Part shown: piece after piece, positions 34,301 to 41,930 of the stretch
How positions within the stretch are numbered: position 1 is the stretch's first letter
Layout of the letters: every line of letters begins with the position of its first letter
Assembly (NCBI RefSeq): GCF_021390435.2
Contig: NZ_JAJVCN010000004.1
Span: forward strand, 1,220,501-1,284,500
Reading direction: 5' to 3'
DNA: 64,000 nt
DNA from: Kibdelosporangium philippinense
GTDB taxonomy: Bacteria > Actinomycetota > Actinomycetes > Mycobacteriales > Pseudonocardiaceae
Position numbers and translations under genes: made by a program
The notes under the pieces: model-generated
What the model saw: only the letters and a program-made list of their open reading frames with translations
What the model was told of the DNA's origin: nothing
Database searches by the model: none

Positions 34301-35800
34301 GTGACCGACCGGCCAACGTCGACCAGTGTGGAAACCAATGGCGTCAACCCGATCCCGGACGAGGAGCGGCATGGCAAACCTGCCGGGCTGTTCGCGATCT
34401 GGTTCTCGTGGAACATCTCGATTCTCGGCATCAGCTACGGCATCTATGTCTACGGGCTTGGGTTGAGCGCGTGGCAGGCGATTGTGGCCGGAGTGCTCGG
34501 CTACGTGCTGTCTTCGTTCCTTGTTGGCATTCTCGCGGTTGGTGGGCCGCGGACTGGGTTGCCGACATTGACGCAGACTCGGTTCGCCTTTGGGTTGCAC
34601 GGCAACAAGTTCCCGACGTTCTTCGCTTATCTTTCGAACATTGGGTGGAAGGTCACGATCATCACGCTGGCCGCCACGTCTGGGGCCAAGCTCTTCGTTC
34701 GGTTGTGGCCGGGGGTGTTCGCGGACGAGCAGGGCAATGAGAGCGTGCTTGCCGTCGTTCTGTGGTTCGTTGTGGTTCTCGCGGTGACGTTGACCGTTGC
34801 TGTTTTCGGTCATCAGCTGATCATGCGGGTGGAGAAGTGGATTGCGTGGCTCACTGCGGTCATGACGATCGTCTTCATCGCGATCATCGTTCCGAAGATC
34901 CGGTGGGATGCGTTGGGTGACGCTCCCAACGGGTCCGTGGGGACGTTCATCGGCGGGGTGATCCTGGCGATGACGATCGTTGGGCTCGGTTTTCTCAACT
35001 ATGGCGGCGATTTTGCTCGCTACCTGCCGCGGGATACGCCGGCTCGTGGGGTGATCGGGTGGACCACCGGCGGGATTGTGCTGCCGGTCGCGGTGTTGCT
35101 GATCCTTGGCGTTCTGCTCGCGTCTGGTGATCCGGAGTTGGGGAAGGCCGCGGCCAATGATCCGATTGGGGCGTTGACCGCGCTGCTTCCGTTGTGGTTC
35201 TTCATTCCGTTCACGATCGTCATCGTGATCTCGCTGGTCGCCGCCGCCATCACCGGGATCTACTCGTCTGGTTTGGCGTTGCTGGCTTTGGGTGTTCCGC
35301 TGTCGCGTGCCGCTACGACGCTGATCAACATGGTGGTGATCGCGGCTGGTGCGTTCTATCTGCTTTTCGTATCCGATTCGTTTTTGGCTACGTTCCAGGC
35401 TTTTCTCGCGCTCATCTCCGTCGTCATGGGCACGATGGGTGGCATCCAGCTGCTCGACTTCATCCGGCAGCGCAGGCTTGGCTGGAACGTCGATATGGCC
35501 AAACCCGCTGGTGCGGGTGGGCGGTCGGGCCGGTGGACCGCGGTTGTCTCTTTGGTTGTCGCGTCGATCGTTGGGCTTGGTTTGGTGACGTCGTCCGATC
35601 CGAACATTGCCAAGGTCGTCGGGTTCCTGTTGTCCGACGAGGCCAAGCAGGGCGTCATCGGGACCACGAACGTTGGCGTCGTGGTGGCGATGTTGCTTGG
35701 CGCGGGTCTCTACGCGCTGCTGACGTTCGTGCTCAAACTGGATCCGCCCGGGATCTACGACCGGGAGCCGGTCGAGCCGGTCAAGACCGCCGTCAGCTGA
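34301..35800 (+). CDS. NCS1-family nucleobase/cytosine-type permease
   Basis: The 499-residue inner-membrane transporter has about twelve transmembrane helices after a hydrophilic N terminus (NPIPDEERHGKPAGLF). NCS1 landmarks are WFSWNISILG in helix 1, GPRTGLPTLTQTRFAFG after helix 2, and DFARYLPRDT before helix 7. Members carry cytosine, purines, hydantoins or thiamine-like bases by proton or sodium symport; the exact substrate is undecided. The GTG start follows GGAGGACAAC. A repeat-family word is read in frame at 35363-35380 (FVSDSF). The 3' end overlaps pgl by 8 bp, convergently. Confidence 0.9.
   Translation: MTDRPTSTSVETNGVNPIPDEERHGKPAGLFAIWFSWNISILGISYGIYVYGLGLSAWQAIVAGVLGYVLSSFLVGILAVGGPRTGLPTLTQTRFAFGLHGNKFPTFFAYLSNIGWKVTIITLAATSGAKLFVRLWPGVFADEQGNESVLAVVLWFVVVLAVTLTVAVFGHQLIMRVEKWIAWLTAVMTIVFIAIIVPKIRWDALGDAPNGSVGTFIGGVILAMTIVGLGFLNYGGDFARYLPRDTPARGVIGWTTGGIVLPVAVLLILGVLLASGDPELGKAAANDPIGALTALLPLWFFIPFTIVIVISLVAAAITGIYSSGLALLALGVPLSRAATTLINMVVIAAGAFYLLFVSDSFLATFQAFLALISVVMGTMGGIQLLDFIRQRRLGWNVDMAKPAGAGGRSGRWTAVVSLVVASIVGLGLVTSSDPNIAKVVGFLLSDEAKQGVIGTTNVGVVVAMLLGAGLYALLTFVLKLDPPGIYDREPVEPVKTAVS
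35363..35380. repeat. Dispersed AT-rich word inside the permease
   Basis: CTTTTCGTATCCGATTCG shares 13 consecutive bases (TTTCGTATCCGAT) with the copy in the ABC gene at 58211-58245. It encodes LFVSDS within a transmembrane segment without an apparent length change. Confidence 0.6.
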
Positions 35801-36542
35801 GTTTGGCTGCTGCGGCCTTGTCCAGCAGCCACAGCGTGCGCTGCTGACCACGTGCACCGGCGGCGGGGATTTCGACCTCGGTGGCCCCGCCGAACGCCAT
35901 CGCGAGCGCGTCCGCCTTGGCCTCGCCGCCGGTCAGCAGCCACACCTCGGTTGATCGCCGGATCGCGGGCAGCGTCAGCGAGACGCGCGTCGGTGGTGGC
36001 TTCGGGCAGTCGCGCACGGCTACCACTGTGCGCGAGGTTTCGTACACCGCTGGGGACTCGGGGAAGATCGACGCGGTGTGGCCTTCCTCGCCGACACCCA
36101 ACAGGCACACGTCGAACACTGGTACCTGTCCGTCATCGGCTTTTGACGCCAGCAGTTGTGCGTACGCCTCGGCGGCCGCGTCGGGGTCGTCGCCGAATTT
36201 GCCGTCCGATGGCTCCATCGCGTACACGCGCGTCGGGTCGATCGGCAGGTGGTCCAACAGCGCCTCGCGTGCCTGCGTTTCGTTGCGCTCCGGGTCTCCG
36301 GCGGGCAGGAACCGTTCGTCACCCCAGTAGAAGTCCACGTTCGACCAGTCGACGGCGTCCTTGACCGGTGAGGCCAGCAACTGCGCCATGACGGCATTGC
36401 CGGTACGGCCGCCGGTCAGCACCACCGACGCGGTTCCCCTGGCGGCCTGGGCGTCGATCACGCTGGTCAGCAGGCGTGCTGCCGTTGCAGCCGCGAGCAG
36501 TTCCGAGTTGGCCAAGACCACGACCTGAGGTGCTGCTGTCAT
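35793..36542 (-). CDS. pgl: 6-phosphogluconolactonase
   Basis: PGL hydrolyses 6-phosphogluconolactone, the second step of the oxidative pentose phosphate pathway. The 249-residue protein shows SVVLTGGRTGNAVMAQL (phosphate-binding loop), WSNVDFYWGDERFLPAGDPERNE, and LLGVGEEGHTASIFPESP with the catalytic-loop His. It is normal in length. In most actinobacteria it follows opcA directly. Here it is 4.4 kb away, as the last gene of an operon with an asparaginase, starting 4 bp after that gene's stop. Confidence 0.93.
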   Translation of the reverse strand: MTAAPQVVVLANSELLAAATAARLLTSVIDAQAARGTASVVLTGGRTGNAVMAQLLASPVKDAVDWSNVDFYWGDERFLPAGDPERNETQAREALLDHLPIDPTRVYAMEPSDGKFGDDPDAAAEAYAQLLASKADDGQVPVFDVCLLGVGEEGHTASIFPESPAVYETSRTVVAVRDCPKPPPTRVSLTLPAIRRSTEVWLLTGGEAKADALAMAFGGATEVEIPAAGARGQQRTLWLLDKAAAAKLS

Positions 36543-36546
36543 GCCG

Positions 36547-37464
36547 CTATCCAAGCAGGTGCCCGAACCACTCGCGTGCCGAGTTCACTCCACCTCCTTT
36601 GGCCAGCGCGACCATCAACGCGACTCGTGCATGCGCTGGTCGCAGACCGTTCGCGCTGATCGCGCCTACTTTCTCGGCCAGGCTGGTCATGCCCGGCGTG
36701 CGTGCTCGTGAGGCGATGACGACCGGGATGTCCCATTCGGTCAGTTCGCTGACCGTGATGAACAACTCGACGGGCACGTTCCCCGAGCCGGTGCCCTCCA
36801 GCACGATGCCGCGCGCGCCGGCGTCCGTTGCCGCGGTCAGTAAGGACGGCGGCATCCCCGGGTACGTCTTGATCAGCGCCACGTCGGTCTCCGGGACACC
36901 GTCAGGCTCCGGTAGCCGCGGCGGTAAAGGGACGACCATCGTGACGCCTGATCTGGTCACGTGGCCAAGCAGTGGATCGGATACGAAATATGTTTCGGTG
37001 GCGAGCGTCGCCCAACGAGCGGCATGCAGTTCACCGCCGAAGCACACGACCGTGCCGTTCACGGCTGGGTCGGCGGCCGCGATGAGTGCTGTCGCGAGGT
37101 TGGCCGGGCCGTCACTTCCGGGCTCGTCGAAGGGCTGGGTGGCGCCGGTGAAAACTATGGCGCCTTCCGTGGATCCGGCCATGAGTTCAGTGAGGAACGC
37201 GGTTTCTTCAAGCGTGTCAATGCCATGCGTGATCACCACGCCGTCGAAGCCTTCGGTCAGCGCGGAACGGGCTCTTCGCGCGATCGCGAGCATCGTGCTG
37301 GGTGACGTGTCCCAGCTTGGCTCGGCCAGCACGTCTTCGACTATGACGTCCACGCCCGGGACGTCCGCGATCCCGCGCAACAGTTGAGCGCCCTTCGCCA
37401 CCCCAGGCGGGTCGCTCAGGTACGCCATCGTGTCGCCGGTCGCCACCAGCAGTATGCGTTTCAT
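36547..37464 (-). CDS. L-asparaginase (type I/II fold)
   Basis: The 305-residue protein has both catalytic-triad motifs: ILLVATGDTMAY (first Thr) at 4-15 and VITHGIDTLEETAFL (second Thr, Asp) near 90. GANNLATAL-type and LEGTGSGNVP motifs support the family. It converts asparagine to aspartate and ammonia. There is no signal peptide, so it is cytoplasmic. The ATG at 37464 overlaps the stop of a 19-codon microprotein (ATGA). A repeat-family word at 36976-36990 is read in frame as TYFVSDP. Confidence 0.9.
   Translation of the reverse strand: MKRILLVATGDTMAYLSDPPGVAKGAQLLRGIADVPGVDVIVEDVLAEPSWDTSPSTMLAIARRARSALTEGFDGVVITHGIDTLEETAFLTELMAGSTEGAIVFTGATQPFDEPGSDGPANLATALIAAADPAVNGTVVCFGGELHAARWATLATETYFVSDPLLGHVTRSGVTMVVPLPPRLPEPDGVPETDVALIKTYPGMPPSLLTAATDAGARGIVLEGTGSGNVPVELFITVSELTEWDIPVVIASRARTPGMTSLAEKVGAISANGLRPAHARVALMVALAKGGGVNSAREWFGHLLG
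36976..36990. repeat. Dispersed AT-rich word inside the asparaginase
   Basis: ATCGGATACGAAATA is identical over all 15 bases to part of the copy in the ABC gene at 58211-58245. It encodes YFVSD on the minus strand. Confidence 0.6.
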
Positions 37465-37520
37465 ACCAGCGCTCCCAATAACAGTGCGAGCAGGAGCGCG
37501 ACCATGAGGACGCGCCACAT
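37461..37520 (-). CDS. 19-residue hydrophobic microprotein, doubly coupled
   Basis: The frame encodes a Met-Trp-Arg start followed by an uninterrupted Leu/Val/Ala/Gly stretch (VLMVALLLALLLGALV), a single membrane-span-sized peptide. Its ATG overlaps the stop of the RHH-Clp_N gene (TGATG) and its TGA overlaps the ATG of the asparaginase (ATGA). Fitting exactly between two genes with both overlaps argues that it is translated. Function is unknown; it may act as a coupling leader or a membrane micropeptide. Confidence 0.6.
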   Translation of the reverse strand: MWRVLMVALLLALLLGALV

Positions 37521-38212
37521 CACTTCGAGCCCGCTCGCTGCTCCAGTCGTTCGATTCGTTCCACGATCGGCTTCAGTTCCTGGCGGACCGCCGCCAGAAC
37601 CGGGTCGTTGCCGGGCTGGGCACGCAGGTGTTGGTAGCCGATCAATGCGGCTTCCACCGTCCGGCGCGTGGTCCGCAGGTCCACGCCCTGCTCACGTAAG
37701 AAGTCACCGGCAACACCGCCGGGTTCGCTGAGCAGGCCGAGTAACAGGTGCTCGCAGCCGACATAGTTGTGCCCCAACGAAAGCGCCTCGGTCACGGTCA
37801 ACTCGAGCGCGTTCGACGCGAAGTCGCTGAATCTCGTCGGCGGTTCGCCCTCGCTTAAGGGAACCCGTGCGGTCAAGGCGTTCTCGACCACTGCGGGATC
37901 GATGTCCATCGCACGTAAGACGCGCACTGCCAGGTTGGTGCCTTCAGCGAGGATTCCGGCGAGCAGATGCTCGGTGCCCACGCTTGGCGCGCCAGCCGCT
38001 CGTTCGACGGCCAATCTGATCACCGTGCGGGTGCGCTCGGTGAACTGGGACAACTGGCTGCCATCCAAGTCGGTCAACGTCATCGCTCTGATCGCGGTCA
38101 CCCGCCGCACCGACTGTTCCAGCGCGCGCTGGCAGATCGCGGACACGGGCAGGCCCGCCGCTTTGACCGCGTCCGCGAGTTCGTCAGGGAGGTACACGTT
38201 GACCTTCGGCAT
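37520..38212 (-). CDS. Ribbon-helix-helix / Clp N-domain fusion protein
   Basis: The 230-residue protein begins with a ribbon-helix-helix DNA-binding motif (PKVNVYLPDELADAVKAAG, about 1-42). Two Clp_N repeats follow (about 50-115, VGTEHLLAGILAEG; about 125-190, VGCEHLLLGLLSEPGG) and a C-terminal helix (ELKPIVERIERLEQ). There is no ATPase domain, so it is not a Clp unfoldase. It may be a repressor whose Clp_N part senses a ligand, phospho-arginine or a partner. The gene appears leaderless and carries RHH-like half-sites over its own promoter. Confidence 0.85.
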   Translation of the reverse strand: MPKVNVYLPDELADAVKAAGLPVSAICQRALEQSVRRVTAIRAMTLTDLDGSQLSQFTERTRTVIRLAVERAAGAPSVGTEHLLAGILAEGTNLAVRVLRAMDIDPAVVENALTARVPLSEGEPPTRFSDFASNALELTVTEALSLGHNYVGCEHLLLGLLSEPGGVAGDFLREQGVDLRTTRRTVEAALIGYQHLRAQPGNDPVLAAVRQELKPIVERIERLEQRAGSK

Positions 38213-38242
38213 AACCCCATTTATACCCCTATGTGGGGTTAT
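38211..38242. promoter_or_regulatory. Candidate autoregulatory RHH operator
   Basis: A 9-bp inverted repeat (ATAACCCCA ... TGGGGTTAT) spans the start codon and promoter. Inside it are three half-sites: ACCCC at 38214-38218, ACCCC at 38225-38229 and GGGGT at 38235-38239. They are spaced 11 and 10 bp, one helical turn each, as expected for cooperative ribbon-helix-helix binding. Confidence 0.65.
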
Positions 38243-38248
38243 GGACAA
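38220..38248 (-). promoter_or_regulatory. Promoter of the RHH-Clp_N operon, predicting a leaderless mRNA
   Basis: On the minus strand TTGTCC (38248-38243) and TATAAA (38225-38220) are separated by exactly 17 bp. Seven bases after TATAAA comes the A of the ATG at 38212, so transcription would start at the start codon. No Shine-Dalgarno of normal spacing exists, which agrees with leaderless initiation. Confidence 0.7.
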
Positions 38249-38256
38249 GGCTCAAC

Positions 38257-38291
38257 AAAAAGTCACCCGCGTCCTTGGGGCACGGGTGGCT
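38257..38291 (-). terminator. Terminator of lon
   Basis: On the minus strand AGCCACCCG pairs with CGGGTGACT (one mismatch) around a roughly 13-base loop, followed by five T. It lies 14 bp after the lon stop and isolates lon from the downstream RHH-Clp_N promoter. Confidence 0.8.
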
Positions 38292-38304
38292 TTGTTTGTG
38301 CAGG

Positions 38305-40653
38305 TCAGGCTGCTAGTGCCGCCTCCGAGGTGGCTGGCTCCAGCGCCAGGTTCAGCACCTCGCGGACGTCGCTCACCAGGTGCACGGTCAGCTCCTTCAG
38401 CACGGTCTCCGGCACGTCCTCCAGGTCCGGCTCGTTGCGCTTCGGCAGCAGGATCGTGGTTAGGCCCATCCGGTGTGCCGCGAGCAGCTTCTGCTTCACG
38501 CCACCGATCGGCAGGACCCGCCCGGTCAACGACACCTCACCGGTCATCGCGACCTCGGACCGCACCGGCCGCCCAGACAGCAGCGACGCCAACGCGGTCG
38601 TCATCGTGACGCCGGCACTCGGGCCGTCCTTCGGGACCGCACCAGCAGGAACGTGGATGTGGATGTTCCGCTCGGACAGGTCACCGACCGGCAGCTCCAG
38701 CTCCGCGCCCCGCGACCGCAGGTACGACAGCGCGATCTGCGCCGACTCCTTCATGACGTCGCCGAGTTGCCCGGTCAGCGTCACGCCGGTGTGCCCGGTT
38801 TCCTTGTCCGCTAAGGAAGCCTCGACGAACAGCACGTCACCGCCGACACCGGTCACCGCGAGGCCGGTCGCCACACCGGGAACCGACGTCCGCTCGCCCG
38901 ATTCCGGCTTGAACTTCGGGCTGCCCAGGTACTCCTTCAAGTCCTTGGCCTCGATGCGGACGGACTTGAGGTTCTCGCCGAGCGCCAGCTTGGTGGTCAC
39001 CTTGCGCAGCACCCGCGCGATCCCGCGCTCCAGCTGCCGGACGCCCGCCTCGCGGGTGTACTCGGCTGCCAGCAGGCGCAGCGCGTCGTCGTCGACCGTC
39101 ACGTCCTCGGCGGTCAGACCGGCGCGGTCCAGTTGCCGGGGGAGCAGGTGGTCACGAGCGATGACGACCTTCTCCTCCTCGGTGTAGCCGTCCAGCTGCA
39201 CGAGCTCCATGCGGTCCAGCAACGGTCCGGGGATGGATTCGAGCACGTTGGCCGTGGCCAGGAAGACCACGTCGGACAGGTCCAGCTCGACCTCGAGGTA
39301 GTGGTCGCGGAACGTGTGGTTCTGCGCCGGGTCCAGCACCTCGAGCAGCGCCGCGGTCGGGTCACCCCGGTAGTCCGCGCCGACCTTGTCGATCTCGTCG
39401 AGCAGCACGACCGGGTTCATCGACCCGGCTTCCTTGATGGCACGGACGATACGGCCGGGCAGCGCGCCGACGTACGTACGACGGTGACCACGGATCTCGG
39501 CCTCGTCACGGACACCACCCAGGGCAACACGTACGAACTCACGGCCCATGGCTCGCGCGACGGACTCGCCGAGCGACGTCTTACCGACACCGGGCGGGCC
39601 GACGAGCGCCAGCACCGCGCCGCTACGCCGTCCGCCGACGACACCCAGGCCACGGTCGGCCCGGCGGCGACGGACCGCCAAATACTCGATGATGCGTTCC
39701 TTCACGTCATCCAAGCCCGCGTGGTCGGCGTCCAGCACCGCTCGCGCGCCCTTGATGTCGTAGCTGTCCTCGGTCCGGCTGTTCCACGGCATGTCCAGCA
39801 CGGTGTCCAGCCAGGTCCGGATCCAGCCGACCTCCGGGGACTGCTCCGACGTCCGCTCCAGCTTGTCGACCTCGGTCAACGCGGCCTTCTCGACGTGCTC
39901 AGGCAGGTCGGCCTCTTCGACCCTGGCGCGGTAGTCCTGTTCCTCGGACGCGGGCTTGCCGTCCAGCTCGGCCAGCTCTTTGCGGATCGCGGCCATCTGC
40001 TGGCGCAGCAGGAACTCGCGCTGCTGCTTCTCGACGCCTTCCTTGACGTCCTTGTTGATCGTCTCGGCGACGTCCAGCTCGGCGATGTGCTCCTGACCCC
40101 AGGTGACGAGCTTCTCCAGCCGCTCGGTCACGTTCGGGGTCTCCAGCAGCCACAACTTCTGCTCTTCGGTCAGGTACGGCGCGTATCCGGCCAGGTCAGC
40201 CAGCTGCGCCGGGTCATTCACCTGCTGCACCTGGTCGACGACCTGCCACGCGCCACGGCGCTGCAGGATGGCGGTGACCAGGTTCTTGTACTCCTTGGCC
40301 AGGTCACGGGCCCGCTCGTCGACCACGTCGTCGAGCTCGGTCGCCTCGACCCACAGCGCCGCACCGGGGCCGCTGGTCGCGGCGCCGATCCGGGCGCGGG
40401 AGATGCTGCGGACCACAGCGGCCTTCTGCCCGCCAGGCAAGCGGCCGATCTGCTCGATCTCGCCGACCGTTCCTGCCTTGGCGTACTTCCCGTCTAGCCT
40501 GGGGACCAGCAAGATCTTCGACTGGCCTGCCGCCTGTGCCGCGTCGATCGCGGCCCTGGCCTCGGCCTCGGCGAGCCGGACCGGCACAACCATCCCGGGC
40601 AGCACGACGACGTCATCCAGCGGCAGAACGGGGAGGTTCAACGTCTCGCTCAC
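38305..40653 (-). CDS. lon: ATP-dependent protease Lon
   Basis: Lon degrades misfolded and regulatory proteins. The 782-residue protein has the N-terminal LON substrate domain (LPVLPLDDVVVLPGMVVPV onward), an AAA+ module (Walker A VGPPGVGKTSLGES, Walker B VVLLDEIDKVG) and a C-terminal serine protease domain with the catalytic Ser in KDGPSAGVTM and Lys in GGVKQKLLAA. The GTG at 40653 lies 10 bp after AGAGGG; an in-phase GTG at 40662 would sit on that site and is less likely. A HAIR-like operator precedes it, and a terminator follows. Confidence 0.96.
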   Translation of the reverse strand: MSETLNLPVLPLDDVVVLPGMVVPVRLAEAEARAAIDAAQAAGQSKILLVPRLDGKYAKAGTVGEIEQIGRLPGGQKAAVVRSISRARIGAATSGPGAALWVEATELDDVVDERARDLAKEYKNLVTAILQRRGAWQVVDQVQQVNDPAQLADLAGYAPYLTEEQKLWLLETPNVTERLEKLVTWGQEHIAELDVAETINKDVKEGVEKQQREFLLRQQMAAIRKELAELDGKPASEEQDYRARVEEADLPEHVEKAALTEVDKLERTSEQSPEVGWIRTWLDTVLDMPWNSRTEDSYDIKGARAVLDADHAGLDDVKERIIEYLAVRRRRADRGLGVVGGRRSGAVLALVGPPGVGKTSLGESVARAMGREFVRVALGGVRDEAEIRGHRRTYVGALPGRIVRAIKEAGSMNPVVLLDEIDKVGADYRGDPTAALLEVLDPAQNHTFRDHYLEVELDLSDVVFLATANVLESIPGPLLDRMELVQLDGYTEEEKVVIARDHLLPRQLDRAGLTAEDVTVDDDALRLLAAEYTREAGVRQLERGIARVLRKVTTKLALGENLKSVRIEAKDLKEYLGSPKFKPESGERTSVPGVATGLAVTGVGGDVLFVEASLADKETGHTGVTLTGQLGDVMKESAQIALSYLRSRGAELELPVGDLSERNIHIHVPAGAVPKDGPSAGVTMTTALASLLSGRPVRSEVAMTGEVSLTGRVLPIGGVKQKLLAAHRMGLTTILLPKRNEPDLEDVPETVLKELTVHLVSDVREVLNLALEPATSEAALAA

Positions 40654-40678
40654 GGCTGTCACACCCTCTACAAGAAAT

Positions 40679-40699
40679 ATTGAGTCTGCCTAGCTCAAC
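40679..40699. promoter_or_regulatory. HAIR-like HspR operator upstream of lon
   Basis: ATTGAGT and GCTCAAC flank exactly seven bases, matching the HAIR consensus CTTGAGT-N7-ACTCAAG at 11 of 14 half-site positions. It lies 25 bp before the lon start. HspR represses lon as well as the dnaK and clpB genes in Streptomyces, so heat-shock control is likely. Confidence 0.75.
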
Positions 40700-40879
40700 T
40701 ACGTAGATCGACGAACAATTCCGCTGAGCGGATCGCCCAGAGCGAACAGCGGTCACGGGGAACGGCGGCTTCAAGGGGCGTGGTGGGTGGCGACAGTCGG
40801 GCACCGAAGCGGGCTCGAACATGGCGCGCCGGAGTGGGGAACTCCAGGTGCCGGAAAGTGCATCTCAGTGTGTCGCAAA

Positions 40880-40934
40880 GGTGGACACGGTGTGCTGGAA
40901 CGGTGGACACGGTGTGCTGGAACGGTGGACACGG
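40880..40934 (+). repeat. Tandem 22-bp repeat, two and a half copies
   Basis: Two identical 22-bp units beginning GGTGGACACGG and ending CTGGAAC (40880-40901, 40902-40923) are followed by the first 11 bases of a third. The array sits in the opcA-lon interval directly before the opcA terminator. Nothing else is recognisable between 40700 and 40880. Confidence 0.92.
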
Positions 40935-40973
40935 CGAAGCCCCCGTGCGGCGGCCTGGTGCACGGGGGCTTCG
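40935..40973 (-). terminator. Terminator of the tkt-opcA operon
   Basis: A perfect 14-bp stem (CGAAGCCCCCGTGC and complement) encloses an 11-base loop, beginning 13 bp after the opcA stop. No T-run follows, so it is another GC-rich actinobacterial terminator. Confidence 0.85.
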
Positions 40974-40985
40974 GATTAGGCTGGG

Positions 40986-41930
40986 TCAGGTTTCTGCCGG
41001 CACCGGCTCTTCGGCGTTGACGCGGGCGAGGCCTTGCAGCGTGGCCTCGTAGACCTCGTCGGGGTCGAGCCTGCGCAGCTCTTCCACCAGGCAGTCCTTC
41101 ACGTTGCGGCGCGCGAGCGCCACGCGGCGGTCGGGCTGGTCCGGCTGGCGCAGGATGCCGACCTTGCCATCCGGCCGGGACAACGAGACCGCGCCGGACT
41201 TGCGTTCGAGCACGACCGAGTTGATCCCGGGCGCGTTCTTCTCCGACGGCACCCGGCGGACCGGGATCTTCAGGTACGCCGCCAGCCAACCGGCGAGCAG
41301 GTCTGTCGACGGCGAGTCCGTCTGGCCCGCGACCGTCGCACTGGTGATCTCCTCGTACGGCGGCAAATCCAGTGCCGCGGCCAAATAGGCGCGCCACTGG
41401 GTCAGCCGGGTCCACGCGAGGTCCGTGTCACCGTCCGAATAGGACACTCGACGGTGCTCCAGCGCTTTGACCGGGTCCTTGTCGGTTGCCGCGTCGGTGA
41501 TCCGGCGGTGCGCCAACTGGCCGATCGGGTCGTCGGCTGGCTTCTCCGGCGACTCGAACGGCCACCATGCCACCACTGGGGCGTCCGGCAGCAGCAGTGG
41601 GATCACGCAGGTCTCGCCGTGTTCCACCAGCTCGCCGTAGATCCGCAGGACGACCACTTCGGACGCGCCCGCGTCGCCGCCGACGCGGATCTGGGCGTCC
41701 AGCCGGGGAGCGGCCTCGCGGGCACCCTTGGCCACCACGATCACGCGGCACGGGTGCTCACGGCTGGCTTCGTTGGCCGCCGCGATCGCTTCCTCGGTTT
41801 TCTCGCCGTCGTCCGTGACGATCACCAGGGTGAGCACGCGGCCCAACGCGACCGCGCCGCCCTGCTGACGAAGCTCGACGATCTTGGCGTTCACCTTCGC
41901 CGTGTTCGTCGTCGGCATGTCGATGATCAC
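40986..41930 (-). CDS. opcA: Glucose-6-phosphate dehydrogenase assembly protein OpcA
   Basis: OpcA is required for activity of glucose-6-phosphate dehydrogenase in actinobacteria and cyanobacteria and forms a complex with Zwf. The 314-residue protein has the family features near the N terminus (RVLTLVIVTDD, CRVIVVAKG), PDAPVVAWWPFESPEKP in the middle and the C-terminal basic region. The GTG at 41930 overlaps the zwf stop (GTGA) and has TGGAGG 5 bp upstream. It is the last gene of the operon. Confidence 0.95.
   Translation of the reverse strand: MIIDMPTTNTAKVNAKIVELRQQGGAVALGRVLTLVIVTDDGEKTEEAIAAANEASREHPCRVIVVAKGAREAAPRLDAQIRVGGDAGASEVVVLRIYGELVEHGETCVIPLLLPDAPVVAWWPFESPEKPADDPIGQLAHRRITDAATDKDPVKALEHRRVSYSDGDTDLAWTRLTQWRAYLAAALDLPPYEEITSATVAGQTDSPSTDLLAGWLAAYLKIPVRRVPSEKNAPGINSVVLERKSGAVSLSRPDGKVGILRQPDQPDRRVALARRNVKDCLVEELRRLDPDEVYEATLQGLARVNAEEPVPAET

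Noticed and set aside
34268..35857. 529-codon minus-strand frame opposite the NCS1 permease
   Set aside because: Shadow frame of His/Arg/Asp-rich text produced by the third-position bias of the permease.
39133..40497. Long plus-strand frame opposite lon
   Set aside because: Shadow of the high-GC lon coding strand; no start signal, no recognisable domain.
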